From: Armatimonadota bacterium
GTDB taxonomy: Bacteria; Armatimonadota; SYMT01
Assembly (NCBI GenBank): GCA_020696885.1
Contig: JAJFMS010000259.1
Location: 1 to 5,949, forward strand
Direction: 5' to 3'
Length of the DNA: 5,949 nt
The notes under the pieces were generated by a model. That model was given only the letters and a program-made list of their open reading frames with translations. It made no database searches and was not told where the DNA came from. Positions within the stretch are counted from its first letter, which is position 1. Every line of letters begins with the position of its first letter. A program made the translations under genes and the position numbers. Positions 1-5,440 of the stretch are shown here, in pieces.

Positions 1-981
1 CGGCGCCACCGCCGGCGCCATTCCGGACCACGCCGCCAGGTCCCGGATCCACGGGCTGTTTGCGTCCTGTTCAAACGGGTCGATCTGCTTGAGCCGACGG
101 CACTCGATCGGCAGCGGACACGCCTCGCGCGCCAGCGAGAGCAGCCGCTCCTCCACCTCTGCCGCGCTCTCCCCCGGCACCATCCGCCGGTCCAGCGCCA
201 CGACGCAGCGGTCCGGAACCACGTTGGTGCCGGTGCCGCCGTGAACCACCGTCACGGTGAGCGTGGGATTACCCACCGGCGTGGACGGCGGATCTACCTG
301 GAGCCGGCGGTTCTCGACCTCGAACGCGATGATCAGGTGGGCGGCCGCTTCCACCGCGTTCTTTCCCAGGTGCGGCTGGGAGGAGTGGGCCGGCTCACCC
401 TGGACGGTGAGCTCCAGCCGGAGGGCGCCCTTGTGCCCCACTACCGGCGCGCAGCGGGTCGGCTCCGCCACCGCCAGCTGGGCCAGGGCAAGACCCTCCC
501 GGCGAACCCAGGCCGCGAAGGCCGGAGCGCCGCTGGCGTCCACCTCTTCGTCCACGGTAGCCGTAATCAGAAGGTTGGACCGCAGCGGCAATCCCTGCTC
601 CTGCCGGGCCTCCAGCAGCGCCAACACCACCCCCAGCGTCGCCTTGGTGTCGACGGACCCGCGGCCGTGGACCTTCCCGTCCCGGATCTCGCCGCTAAAC
701 GGCTCGACGGTCATCTGCTCCACGCCTACCGTGTCCATGTGGATGTCCACGGCGGCCCATTCGTCAGTCTCGCCCTGCCAGGTGGCATACACGTTGGTTC
801 GGCCCGGAAGCACCTCTTCGAACGTGACGGTGCCGCCCAGGTCCCGCAGCCAGCCCGCCAGCGCGGCGGTGAGCGCGGCTTCACCAGGGATCCCCGCCTT
901 GGGACCCGCCTGGGCCGGGGCCACGCTCGGGATCTGCACCAGTCGACTCAACCAGCCCGCAATCCTCTCTCCCGAAACCAT
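1..981 (-). CDS. M20-family metallopeptidase / deacylase (ArgE/DapE-like), C-terminus outside window
   Basis: This is a zinc-dependent amidohydrolase of the M20 family, whose members include acetylornithine deacetylase, succinyl-diaminopimelate desuccinylase and carboxypeptidases. It is expected to be cytoplasmic and to hydrolyse an N-acyl amino acid or dipeptide-like substrate. The 327 visible codons show the metal-site motif DIHMDTV (His81, Asp83), GRGSVDTKA with the bridging Asp111, the catalytic Glu145 and ligand Glu146 in DEEVDASG, and AEPT with Glu173. They also contain the start of the dimerisation or lid domain (GHKGALRLELTV, then PAHSSQPH with His199). The final zinc-ligand His would lie beyond position 1, so the gene is cut by the window rather than broken. 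The ATG at 981-979 is chosen because a GGGAGGAG ribosome site precedes it by two bases. The exact substrate cannot be told from this part. It is transcribed divergently from the epimerase gene. Confidence 0.93.
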   Translation of the reverse strand, partial: MVSGERIAGWLSRLVQIPSVAPAQAGPKAGIPGEAALTAALAGWLRDLGGTVTFEEVLPGRTNVYATWQGETDEWAAVDIHMDTVGVEQMTVEPFSGEIRDGKVHGRGSVDTKATLGVVLALLEARQEQGLPLRSNLLITATVDEEVDASGAPAFAAWVRREGLALAQLAVAEPTRCAPVVGHKGALRLELTVQGEPAHSSQPHLGKNAVEAAAHLIIAFEVENRRLQVDPPSTPVGNPTLTVTVVHGGTGTNVVPDRCVVALDRRMVPGESAAEVEERLLSLAREACPLPIECRRLKQIDPFEQDANSPWIRDLAAWSGMAPAVAP

Positions 982-983
982 GG

Positions 984-991
984 CTCCTCCC
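984..991 (-). promoter_or_regulatory. Ribosome binding site of the M20 gene
   Basis: On the minus strand GGGAGGAG lies two bases before the ATG at 981, and its GGAGG core ends about five bases before it. It fixes the start against the out-of-frame ATG at 1018-1016 and the in-frame TTG at 993-991. Confidence 0.75.
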
Positions 992-1022
992 AAGACGCCC
1001 CCGGCGCCAACCCCTCATGAAA

Positions 1023-1104
1023 ATGGAGTAATGGAGTAATGGAGTGCTGGAGTAGTGGAGTCCTGGGCCGGCTGCTCCAACTCTCCACTACTCCGCTACT
1101 CCTA
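1023..1104. repeat. Octamer array: five direct and four inverted 8-bp units forming a palindrome
   Basis: Five consecutive 8-mers follow the pattern NTGGAGTN: ATGGAGTA (1023-1030), ATGGAGTA (1031-1038), ATGGAGTG (1039-1046), CTGGAGTA (1047-1054) and GTGGAGTC (1055-1062). After a ten-base GC centre (1063-1072) come four units of the same consensus in inverted orientation (1073-1080, 1081-1088, 1089-1096, 1097-1104). The arms contain a perfect 12-bp complement, 1049-1060 with 1083-1094, and the pairing continues outward with mismatches to 1041 and 1102. No T-run follows on either strand, so it is not a typical terminator. It sits between two divergent genes, upstream of both. Its role is unknown; a protein-binding array or a dispersed intergenic repeat are possibilities. 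Confidence 0.85.
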
Positions 1105-1235
1105 CGACTTTAGAACACTCGGCTCGTGCCGGTAGTCCACCCCGTTTCGTTGCCCCGACACCCGCGTGGAACCTTCACCATCGCCGGGAGAGCGGCGGAG
1201 TTCCGACATGCGACGCGGCAGCACCCCCGGGGTCG

Positions 1236-1241
1236 TATAAT
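1236..1241 (+). promoter_or_regulatory. Consensus -10 element upstream of the epimerase gene
   Basis: A perfect TATAAT stands in otherwise GC-rich DNA 45 bases before the proposed GTG start, which would give a leader of roughly 35-40 bases. No convincing -35 is visible at 16-18 bp spacing (around 1212-1219 the sequence is GC-rich). It may need an activator, use another sigma factor, or be fortuitous. Confidence 0.5.
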
Positions 1242-1275
1242 CCAGACTGGGTCGCGGGAGCAGTGGATCGCCGAT

Positions 1276-1281
1276 GGGAGG
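1276..1281 (+). promoter_or_regulatory. Ribosome binding site supporting the GTG start at 1286
   Basis: GGGAGG is followed four bases later by GTG at 1286. The spacing is slightly short but usable. The alternative ATG at 1274 overlaps this motif and has only a GGGAG about 13 bases upstream. The family normally begins directly with a short Met-Lys-hydrophobic strand before the glycine motif, which also favours 1286. Confidence 0.55.
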
Positions 1282-1285
1282 TTGC

Positions 1286-2188
1286 GTGAAGGTTCTGGTT
1301 TCCGGTGCAAGCGGACTGGTGGGTTCGGAGCTCCTTCCCGCGTTGACGGCTGAAGGCCATACCGTGGTGCGCCTGGTGCGTACCTCGGCGGGCGCAGGGG
1401 AGATCGGCTGGGACCCCCAGGCCGGCACCATCGATACCGCCGCGCTCGTTGCAGCCGCGCCTGCAGCGGTGATCCACCTGGCCGGGGAAAGCGTGGCCGC
1501 CGGCCGGTGGGACCCGGAGATGAAAGACCGGATTCGCGACAGCCGGGTGAAAGGGACGCGCCTCCTCGCCGAGGCGCTCGCGGCGCTTCCCAACCCTCCC
1601 GCCACCTTCCTCGCCGCGTCGGCCATCGGCTACTATGGCAACCGCGGCGACGAGGTCCTGACCGAGGACAGCCGTCCCGGCACCGGTTTCCTGGCCGAAG
1701 TCTGCCGGCAGTGGGAAGCCGCGGCCACCCCGGCGGCTCAAGTTGGGATCCGGGTGGTGAACCTGCGCATCGGCATCGTGCTCACCCCTAAGGGAAGCGC
1801 GCTGGCCCAGATGCTCCCGCCGTTCCGCGCCGGCCTCGGCGGGCCGTTCGGGAGCGGCCGCCAGTGGATGAGCTGGATCGCCATCGACGACCTCATCGGC
1901 GCTATTCTGCATGCCCTGCGCACGCCAGCGCTCCAGGGGCCGGTGAACCTCGTCGCACCCGGCCCCGTGCCCAATCGCGAGTTCGCCCGCACGCTCGGGC
2001 GCGTGCTCTCCCGGCCCGCGTTTCTGCCCGCTCCTGCGTTTGCCTTGCGGCTCATTCTGGGCAGCGAAAAGGCGGAGGAGCTCCTGTTCTCCAGCGAGCG
2101 CATCGAGCCCCGCCGGCTGGAGAAGACCGGCTATCGATTTCAGTGTCCGGAGCTCGAAGGCGCGCTCCGGCACGTGCTCCGGCGCTGA
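1286..2188 (+). CDS. TIGR01777-family NAD(P)-binding epimerase (YfcH / SDR39U1-like)
   Basis: This is an extended short-chain dehydrogenase/reductase-like protein of the TIGR01777 family (E. coli YfcH, eukaryotic SDR39U1), annotated as a nucleotide-sugar epimerase-like enzyme whose physiological substrate is not established. From the GTG start it has 300 residues, the usual family length. Visible features are the dinucleotide-binding SGASGLVG (residues 6-13), HLAGES (64-69), the segment RIRDSRVKGTRLL, SAIGYYGNRGDE (from 112), and the W(M/I)xxDD-like motif SWIAIDDLIGAI. The C-terminal domain with LVAPGPVPNREFARTLG and the final RRLEKTGYRF matches the family's DUF1731 tail. The usual YxxxK catalytic pair is not in canonical form, which is typical of this family. 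An ATG at 1274 would add four residues. The dehydrogenase gene follows after 48 bases on the same strand, so co-transcription is plausible. It is probably cytoplasmic. Confidence 0.93.
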   Translation: MKVLVSGASGLVGSELLPALTAEGHTVVRLVRTSAGAGEIGWDPQAGTIDTAALVAAAPAAVIHLAGESVAAGRWDPEMKDRIRDSRVKGTRLLAEALAALPNPPATFLAASAIGYYGNRGDEVLTEDSRPGTGFLAEVCRQWEAAATPAAQVGIRVVNLRIGIVLTPKGSALAQMLPPFRAGLGGPFGSGRQWMSWIAIDDLIGAILHALRTPALQGPVNLVAPGPVPNREFARTLGRVLSRPAFLPAPAFALRLILGSEKAEELLFSSERIEPRRLEKTGYRFQCPELEGALRHVLRR

Positions 2189-2236
2189 GCGGTTTTCGCT
2201 CTGCCGCCGGGATCCAGGAAAGGAACCACGCACAGC

Positions 2237-3595
2237 ATGGCCCGGCAGACATCATCCCGCTTCAGGCCGCTGGCAGCGGCCGGCCTCACCACGCTCCTTG
2301 CGGCCTGCGCCGCCGGGGCGCTCATCGCGGAGCGTAGCGCCAGCTCCGCCCAGAACGGCGCCGGCGCCACACTAACCGGGGAAGCCGCCCTGGGCGACTG
2401 GACCACCGACGCGCCCGGCGTCCGCCGCAAGATCACCACTGCGGACCTCCCCCCGCCCTTCGCCACGCGCTCGGTAGACAACGGCGCCAAGCTGGTGCCG
2501 CGGCCGGCGGACACGCTGCCCCGGGTGCCGGCCGGGTTCACGATCCAGGAGTTCGCCACCGGCCTGGAGAACCCGCGCGCCATGATCACGGCCCCGAATG
2601 GGGACGTCTTCATCGCGGAGAGCCGACCCAACCGGATCCGCGTGCTCCGCGACGCCGATAACGACGGCAAGGCCGAGGTCTCGAAGGCCTACGCCACCGG
2701 GCTCAGCCTTCCGTTCGGGCTCGCGTTCTATCCGCCCGGTCCGGATCCGAAGTTCCTCTACGTAGGGAACACGGACGCGGTGGTCCGCATCCCCTACAAG
2801 AACGGCGACCTCGAGGCCAGCGCCGCGCCGGAGGTGGTGGTGCCCGATATCCCCGGCTTCGGCCGGCTCCGCGGCGGCGGCCACTGGACCCGCGATCTTG
2901 CCTTCAGCAAGGACGGGAAGAAGCTGTTCGTCTCCGTCGGCTCCTTCACGAACGCCGGTGACGACGCACGCGAGGAGAAGCGGGCCGCCATCCACCAGTA
3001 CAACCCGGACGGCACCGGCTACAAGCTGTTCGCTTCCGGCATCCGCAACCCGGTGGGCCTGGCGATCCATCCGCAGACCGGCGCCGTCTGGACCTCCGTG
3101 AACGAGCGCGACGAGCTGGGCGACCACCTGGTGCCGGACTACATCACTAGCGTCCGCGAGGGCGGCTTCTACGGGTGGCCCTGGTACTACATCGGCCCCA
3201 ACCAGGACCCGCGCCACGCCGGCAAGCATCCGGAACTGAAAGACAAGGTCCTCGTGCCGGACGTCCTGCTCCAGTCCCACTCCGCCTCCCTCGACCTTAC
3301 CTTCTACAACGGCAGCCAGTTCCCCAAGGAGTACCGACACCACGCCTTCGCAGCCGAGCACGGCTCCTGGAACCGCTCCCGGCGCACCGGCTACAAGATC
3401 GTTCGGGTGCCGGTGAAGAACGGCAAGGCCACCGGGGAGTATGAGGACTTCGTCACCGGCTTCGTTACCTCCGACGGCAATGTGTGGGGCCGCCCGGTCG
3501 GCGTCACCGTGGCCAGGGACGGCTCGCTGCTGTTCTCGGACGACGCCGCGAACATGGTCTGGAGGGTCGCTTACACCCGGAAATCCGGTCGGTAA
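2237..3595 (+). CDS. Exported PQQ-dependent sugar (sorbosone-type) dehydrogenase
   Basis: This is a six-bladed beta-propeller of the soluble glucose/L-sorbosone dehydrogenase superfamily. Members oxidise sugars or related aldehydes with pyrroloquinoline quinone, usually outside the cytoplasm. The 452-residue product has an N-terminal export signal with Arg3, Arg8 and Arg10 followed by a hydrophobic stretch. LAAC at residues 21-24 fits a lipobox, so it may be a lipoprotein; cleavage later, near Ala-Gln39, is an alternative. The propeller runs from about residue 96 (RVPAGFTIQEFATGL). Family signatures are RGGGHWTRDLAF with the probable catalytic His216, SGIRNPVGLAIHP (Arg270), NERDELGD (289-296), REGGFYGWPWYYIG, the HSASLDLTFYNG segment, AAEHGSWNRS (His375) and the closing GRPVGVTVARDGSLLFSDD. 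The start has AGGAA about 11 bases upstream. No PQQ biosynthesis gene is in the window. The substrate cannot be inferred. Confidence 0.93.
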   Translation: MARQTSSRFRPLAAAGLTTLLAACAAGALIAERSASSAQNGAGATLTGEAALGDWTTDAPGVRRKITTADLPPPFATRSVDNGAKLVPRPADTLPRVPAGFTIQEFATGLENPRAMITAPNGDVFIAESRPNRIRVLRDADNDGKAEVSKAYATGLSLPFGLAFYPPGPDPKFLYVGNTDAVVRIPYKNGDLEASAAPEVVVPDIPGFGRLRGGGHWTRDLAFSKDGKKLFVSVGSFTNAGDDAREEKRAAIHQYNPDGTGYKLFASGIRNPVGLAIHPQTGAVWTSVNERDELGDHLVPDYITSVREGGFYGWPWYYIGPNQDPRHAGKHPELKDKVLVPDVLLQSHSASLDLTFYNGSQFPKEYRHHAFAAEHGSWNRSRRTGYKIVRVPVKNGKATGEYEDFVTGFVTSDGNVWGRPVGVTVARDGSLLFSDDAANMVWRVAYTRKSGR

Positions 3596-3624
3596 CGGGT
3601 GTCGTCTAACTTCGCGAAGGAGGA

Positions 3625-3653
3625 TTGACACCCCTTTCGGGCATTGGTATACT
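3625..3653 (+). promoter_or_regulatory. Sigma-70-type promoter of the tRNA gene
   Basis: TTGACA (3625-3630), a 17-bp spacer and TATACT (3648-3653) make a near-consensus housekeeping promoter. Transcription would start around 3660, about ten bases before the tRNA, as expected for a strong stable-RNA promoter. Confidence 0.88.
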
Positions 3654-3670
3654 ACGGCTGCTTCTGGGAA

Positions 3671-3743
3671 GCGCTCGTAGCTCAGTGGATAGAGCGACAG
3701 GTTGCGGACCTGTAGGCCGGGGGTTCGAGTCCCTCCGGGCGCA
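3671..3743 (+). tRNA. tRNA-Arg, anticodon GCG
   Basis: A complete cloverleaf is visible. The acceptor stem is GCGCTCG (3671-3677) with CGGGCGC (3736-3742), including one U-G pair, and the discriminator is A at 3743. The D-stem is GCTC/GAGC. The anticodon stem ACAGG/CCTGT encloses the seven-base loop TTGCGGA, whose central triplet GCG reads the arginine codons CGC and CGU. A five-base variable loop AGGCC follows, then the T-arm GGGGG-TTCGAGT-CCCTC. The A in the D-loop after the GG pair, C35 and discriminator A agree with arginine identity. CCA is not encoded: the next bases are ACA. It lies between its own promoter and a terminator, so it is a single-gene unit. A G34 arginine tRNA is uncommon, because most bacteria use an ACG anticodon converted to inosine. 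Confidence 0.95.
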
Positions 3744-3749
3744 ACACAT

Positions 3750-3785
3750 AAAGGCGGTCGACGCACGTGGTCGACCGCCTTTTCT
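3750..3785 (+). terminator. Intrinsic terminator after tRNA-Arg
   Basis: A perfect 13-bp stem pairs 3750-3762 with 3770-3782 around the seven-base loop GCACGTG, and the stem ends in a T-run (TTTTCT). It begins seven bases after the tRNA and closes that transcription unit. Confidence 0.93.
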
Positions 3786-3844
3786 ATTGCCTCAGGGTCA
3801 ACTATCAGTCGATTTTCTACATTTAGCCAGGTGCCAATATCCTC

Positions 3845-3873
3845 TTGACGGGGTAAAGGCAGTCTACTACTGT
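3845..3873 (+). promoter_or_regulatory. Possible promoter (TTGACG ... TACTGT)
   Basis: TTGACG (3845-3850) and TACTGT (3868-3873) are 17 bp apart. The -35 is close to consensus and the -10 is weak. If used, it would start a transcript near 3880 that meets the small terminator-like hairpin at 3986-4007. Confidence 0.35.
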
Positions 3874-3954
3874 AAGTGGACTATCGATCAGGCACGACAC
3901 CGTTCGTGGTCCGGAAAAGAGGCACATATTCGTGCAGGCACCGCACCCGACCGT

Positions 3955-3963
3955 TGCTATAAT
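3955..3963 (+). promoter_or_regulatory. Extended -10 promoter element (TGCTATAAT)
   Basis: A perfect TATAAT at 3958-3963 is preceded by TG at the extended -10 position. No -35 match is seen at 16-18 bp. Transcription would begin near 3970 and run toward the sigma factor gene, through the hairpins at 3986-4007 and 4081-4111. Confidence 0.45.
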
Positions 3964-3985
3964 GCATTCGCGGATCCGACGAGAT

Positions 3986-4007
3986 AGCGACCTTTCAGGC
4001 GCTTTTT
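3986..4007 (+). terminator. Small terminator- or attenuator-like hairpin
   Basis: AGCG (3986-3989) pairs with CGCT (4000-4003), and CCT (3991-3993) with AGG (3997-3999). One A is bulged, the loop is three bases, and TTTT follows at once. The stem is short, so termination would be partial at best. Lying 20-40 bases after the TATAAT at 3958, it could act as a leader attenuator or end a short RNA. Confidence 0.4.
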
Positions 4008-4080
4008 GCATTCGAGATCGTGGGATGTATTGCCCTTACGCACTCCGCGTGGCCCCCCAGAAACCGCCGGCAAAAAGAAT

Positions 4081-4111
4081 CCGACAGGTGCCAAAAAGTG
4101 GCAGGAGTCGG
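4081..4111 (+). other. RNA hairpin with symmetric AGG/GGA internal loop
   Basis: CCGAC (4081-4085) pairs with GTCGG (4107-4111) and TGCCA (4089-4093) with TGGCA (4099-4103). Between the two helices is a purine-only 3x3 internal loop (AGG opposite GGA), and the terminal loop is AAAAG. The hairpin ends shortly before a GGGGAG ribosome-site-like sequence (4117-4122). Function is unknown. Confidence 0.45.
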
Positions 4112-4174
4112 TTCAGGGGAGATAGAACGTGAGAGAGACGCAGCGTAGATCCGTAAGGTATCAAACGTTGCAAT

Positions 4175-4203
4175 ACGGCGGCAACAACCGTTGCGCCCGC
4201 CGT
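4175..4203 (+). other. Hairpin in the sigma factor upstream region
   Basis: ACGGCGG (4175-4181) pairs with CCGCCGT (4197-4203). Inside, CAAC (4182-4185) pairs with GTTG (4190-4193) across the loop AACC, leaving a three-base CGC bulge. That gives eleven pairs in 29 bases. No T-run follows, so it is not a terminator. Confidence 0.4.
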
Positions 4204-4287
4204 CAAGCGAACCTCCCCGCGAACGTACCGGCTTCCTGCCGCCCGATCCAAGCGAGAACGGAGGTCGCCCTTGCGCCACCCGGCTGC

Positions 4288-4315
4288 TTGTTACTATTGC
4301 TATTTATCGTCTAAT
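4288..4315 (+). promoter_or_regulatory. Possible promoter of the sigma factor gene
   Basis: TTGTTA (4288-4293), a 16-bp spacer and TCTAAT (4310-4315; five of six match the -10 consensus) lie in a local AT-rich patch. This would give a leader of about 120 bases carrying three inverted repeats before the ATG at 4444. Confidence 0.42.
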
Positions 4316-4316
4316 T

Positions 4317-4408
4317 GCTTGAGCCTCGCTCAAGCCACCGGTCGCTGATTAAGTAAAAGACTTACTTCTACGCGAGCACGTACTGCCTGCCAAGCTGGAT
4401 CGGCAGGC
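4317..4408 (+). repeat. Three tandem inverted repeats in the sigma factor leader
   Basis: Three short perfect hairpins stand in a row. GCTTGAG/CTCAAGC (4317-4323 with 4329-4335) has a five-base loop. AAGTAA/TTACTT (4351-4356 with 4362-4367) has a five-base loop. GCCTGCC/GGCAGGC (4385-4391 with 4402-4408) has a ten-base loop. A further small stem, GATGC/GCATC, covers 4410-4425. They could shape the mRNA leader, or the AT-rich one could be an operator. This is inference only. Confidence 0.45.
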
Positions 4409-4443
4409 CGATGCCTGGCTGCATCGATGAGGGATCGTCTGCT

Positions 4444-5307
4444 ATGTCGAGAAGAACTTCCGCTGAACTCCTGGCTGTCCTTGCCCAACTGTGGCACGAT
4501 TTCAAGAACAACGGCTCCGGCCGGGCTCGCGATAGCATCATCGAGCACTACCGGTACCTCATCACCAAAACTCGCCAGCGCATCATCCCCACGGTTCCGG
4601 TCAAGATCCTCGCTGAGGACCTGGATCAGGAGGGGCTCATCGCACTGGTGAAGGCGGTGGACCACTTCGACCCGAAGCGCAAGGTCAAGTTCGAGTCCTA
4701 CGCCATCTCCATGATCCGCGGCGCGATGCTGGAGTACCTGCGCCGTGAAGACTGGGTGCCGCGCAGCGTCCGGAGCAAGCAGAAGCTGCTGAACAAGGCC
4801 GAGGAAGATCTGGCCCTGCGGAAAGGCGCCGAGAACGTCAAGGACACGGACATCGCCGAGTACCTGGAGATGCCGATCGACGCGTTCTACCAGCTCTACT
4901 ACGAAGCCAACGTGCTGCAGGTGGTCTCCCTGGAAGACGTGGTCGGGGACTCCGAGCATGAGGACCTGGATCCGCTGCTCGTGCTGGAGTCGGTCAAGAG
5001 CAAGGCGCCCGATCCGCACCTGATGACCATTGTGGAGAACCAGCGCAGCCTCATGATGCAGTGCATTAGCTGGCTGCCGATCCAGGAGCGCACGGTCATC
5101 GTCCTCTACTACTACGAAGGACTGACCCTGAAGCAGATCGCGAAGCACATCGGCCGCAGCGAGAGCCGCGCCCACCAGCTTCACAGCCAGGCGATCCAGC
5201 GGCTCTCCGGGTTCATCGCTCGCCAGCGCGGGCTGTTCTTCCCGGAAACCATGCCGGTGGCCGGCGGCGACGACACGAACCCGCTCAAGGAGCTCGTGGC
5301 TCGCTAG
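4444..5307 (+). CDS. FliA/WhiG-family (sigma-28-like) RNA polymerase sigma factor
   Basis: This is an alternative sigma-70-family factor of the FliA/SigD/WhiG group, with domains 2, 3 and 4 and no region 1.1. From the ATG at 4444 it has 287 residues, slightly longer than SigD or FliA. Region 2 covers about residues 25-108, with EDLDQEGLIALVKAVDHFDP and KVKFESYAISMIRGAM, ending in the family hallmark LRREDWVPRSVR. Region 3 follows to about 165. Region 4 lies at about 200-257, with the helix-turn-helix LTLKQIAKHIGRSESRAHQL. An acidic insert near 165-190 and an extra tail of about 25 residues after region 4 are not standard. GAGGGA at 4429-4434 lies nine bases before this ATG. An upstream ATG at 4411 would add eleven unrelated residues, lies inside a potential hairpin and lacks a clear ribosome site. 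No flagellar, chemotaxis or anti-sigma (FlgM-like) gene adjoins it, so its regulon cannot be inferred. Confidence 0.93.
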   Translation: MSRRTSAELLAVLAQLWHDFKNNGSGRARDSIIEHYRYLITKTRQRIIPTVPVKILAEDLDQEGLIALVKAVDHFDPKRKVKFESYAISMIRGAMLEYLRREDWVPRSVRSKQKLLNKAEEDLALRKGAENVKDTDIAEYLEMPIDAFYQLYYEANVLQVVSLEDVVGDSEHEDLDPLLVLESVKSKAPDPHLMTIVENQRSLMMQCISWLPIQERTVIVLYYYEGLTLKQIAKHIGRSESRAHQLHSQAIQRLSGFIARQRGLFFPETMPVAGGDDTNPLKELVAR

Positions 5308-5337
5308 ATCGGACGTTTCATTCGATAGCAGACCCTT

Positions 5338-5371
5338 CGAAGGGGCCGGGCGATAACGCCCGGCCCCTTCG
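5338..5371 (+). terminator. Intrinsic terminator after the sigma factor gene
   Basis: A perfect 15-bp GC-rich stem pairs 5338-5352 with 5357-5371 around the tetraloop ATAA, 30 bases after the stop codon. The following T-tract is interrupted (TGTTGT), so read-through into the palindrome downstream is possible. Confidence 0.85.
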
Positions 5372-5440
5372 TGTTGTACGGGGCGATCTTACCAGCCCCG
5401 GCTTCGGCCCAGCCCTGTCTGCCCGAGGCCAAAGCCATCC

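Larger units (their letters stand above)
3786..4443. other. Lower-GC intergenic region with several small hairpins
   Basis: About 660 bases separate the tRNA terminator from the sigma factor gene. Base composition is visibly less GC-rich than in the flanking genes and no convincing protein gene is present. The region holds two promoter-like elements (3845-3873 and 3955-3963), a small terminator-like hairpin (3986-4007), and structured hairpins at 4081-4111 and 4175-4203. A possible promoter at 4288-4315 follows, then further inverted repeats close to the sigma factor start: 4317-4335, 4351-4367 and 4385-4408. A 61-codon open frame beginning with GTG at 4129 has a GGGGAG site six bases upstream. 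Its codon use is unlike the neighbours and its product (Arg-rich start, LLLLLFIV end) is unrecognised, so it is not called as a gene. Confidence 0.7.

Noticed and set aside
241..1039. Two overlapping plus-strand open frames of about 260 codons
   Set aside because: They are antisense to the M20 gene, whose minus-strand frame carries all the catalytic motifs. The plus-strand products are Arg/Pro-rich with no recognisable domain.
1049..1094. Intrinsic terminator from the octamer palindrome
   Set aside because: The loop is 22 bases long, there is no T-run on either strand, and it lies upstream of two divergent genes where no transcript should end.
1175..2233. Minus-strand 352-codon open frame
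   Set aside because: It is antisense to the epimerase gene. Long antisense frames are common in high-GC DNA and no motif is visible.
2372..3766. Minus-strand 464-codon open frame
   Set aside because: It is antisense to the sugar dehydrogenase and also crosses the tRNA and its terminator, so it cannot be a real gene.
3671..4443. Integration site (att) at the tRNA 3' end with an element downstream
   Set aside because: No repeat of the tRNA 3' end occurs downstream in the window and there is no integrase.
4330..5184. Minus-strand 284-codon open frame
   Set aside because: It is antisense to the sigma factor, with a low-complexity product rich in Val, Leu and Asp that mirrors sense codons.
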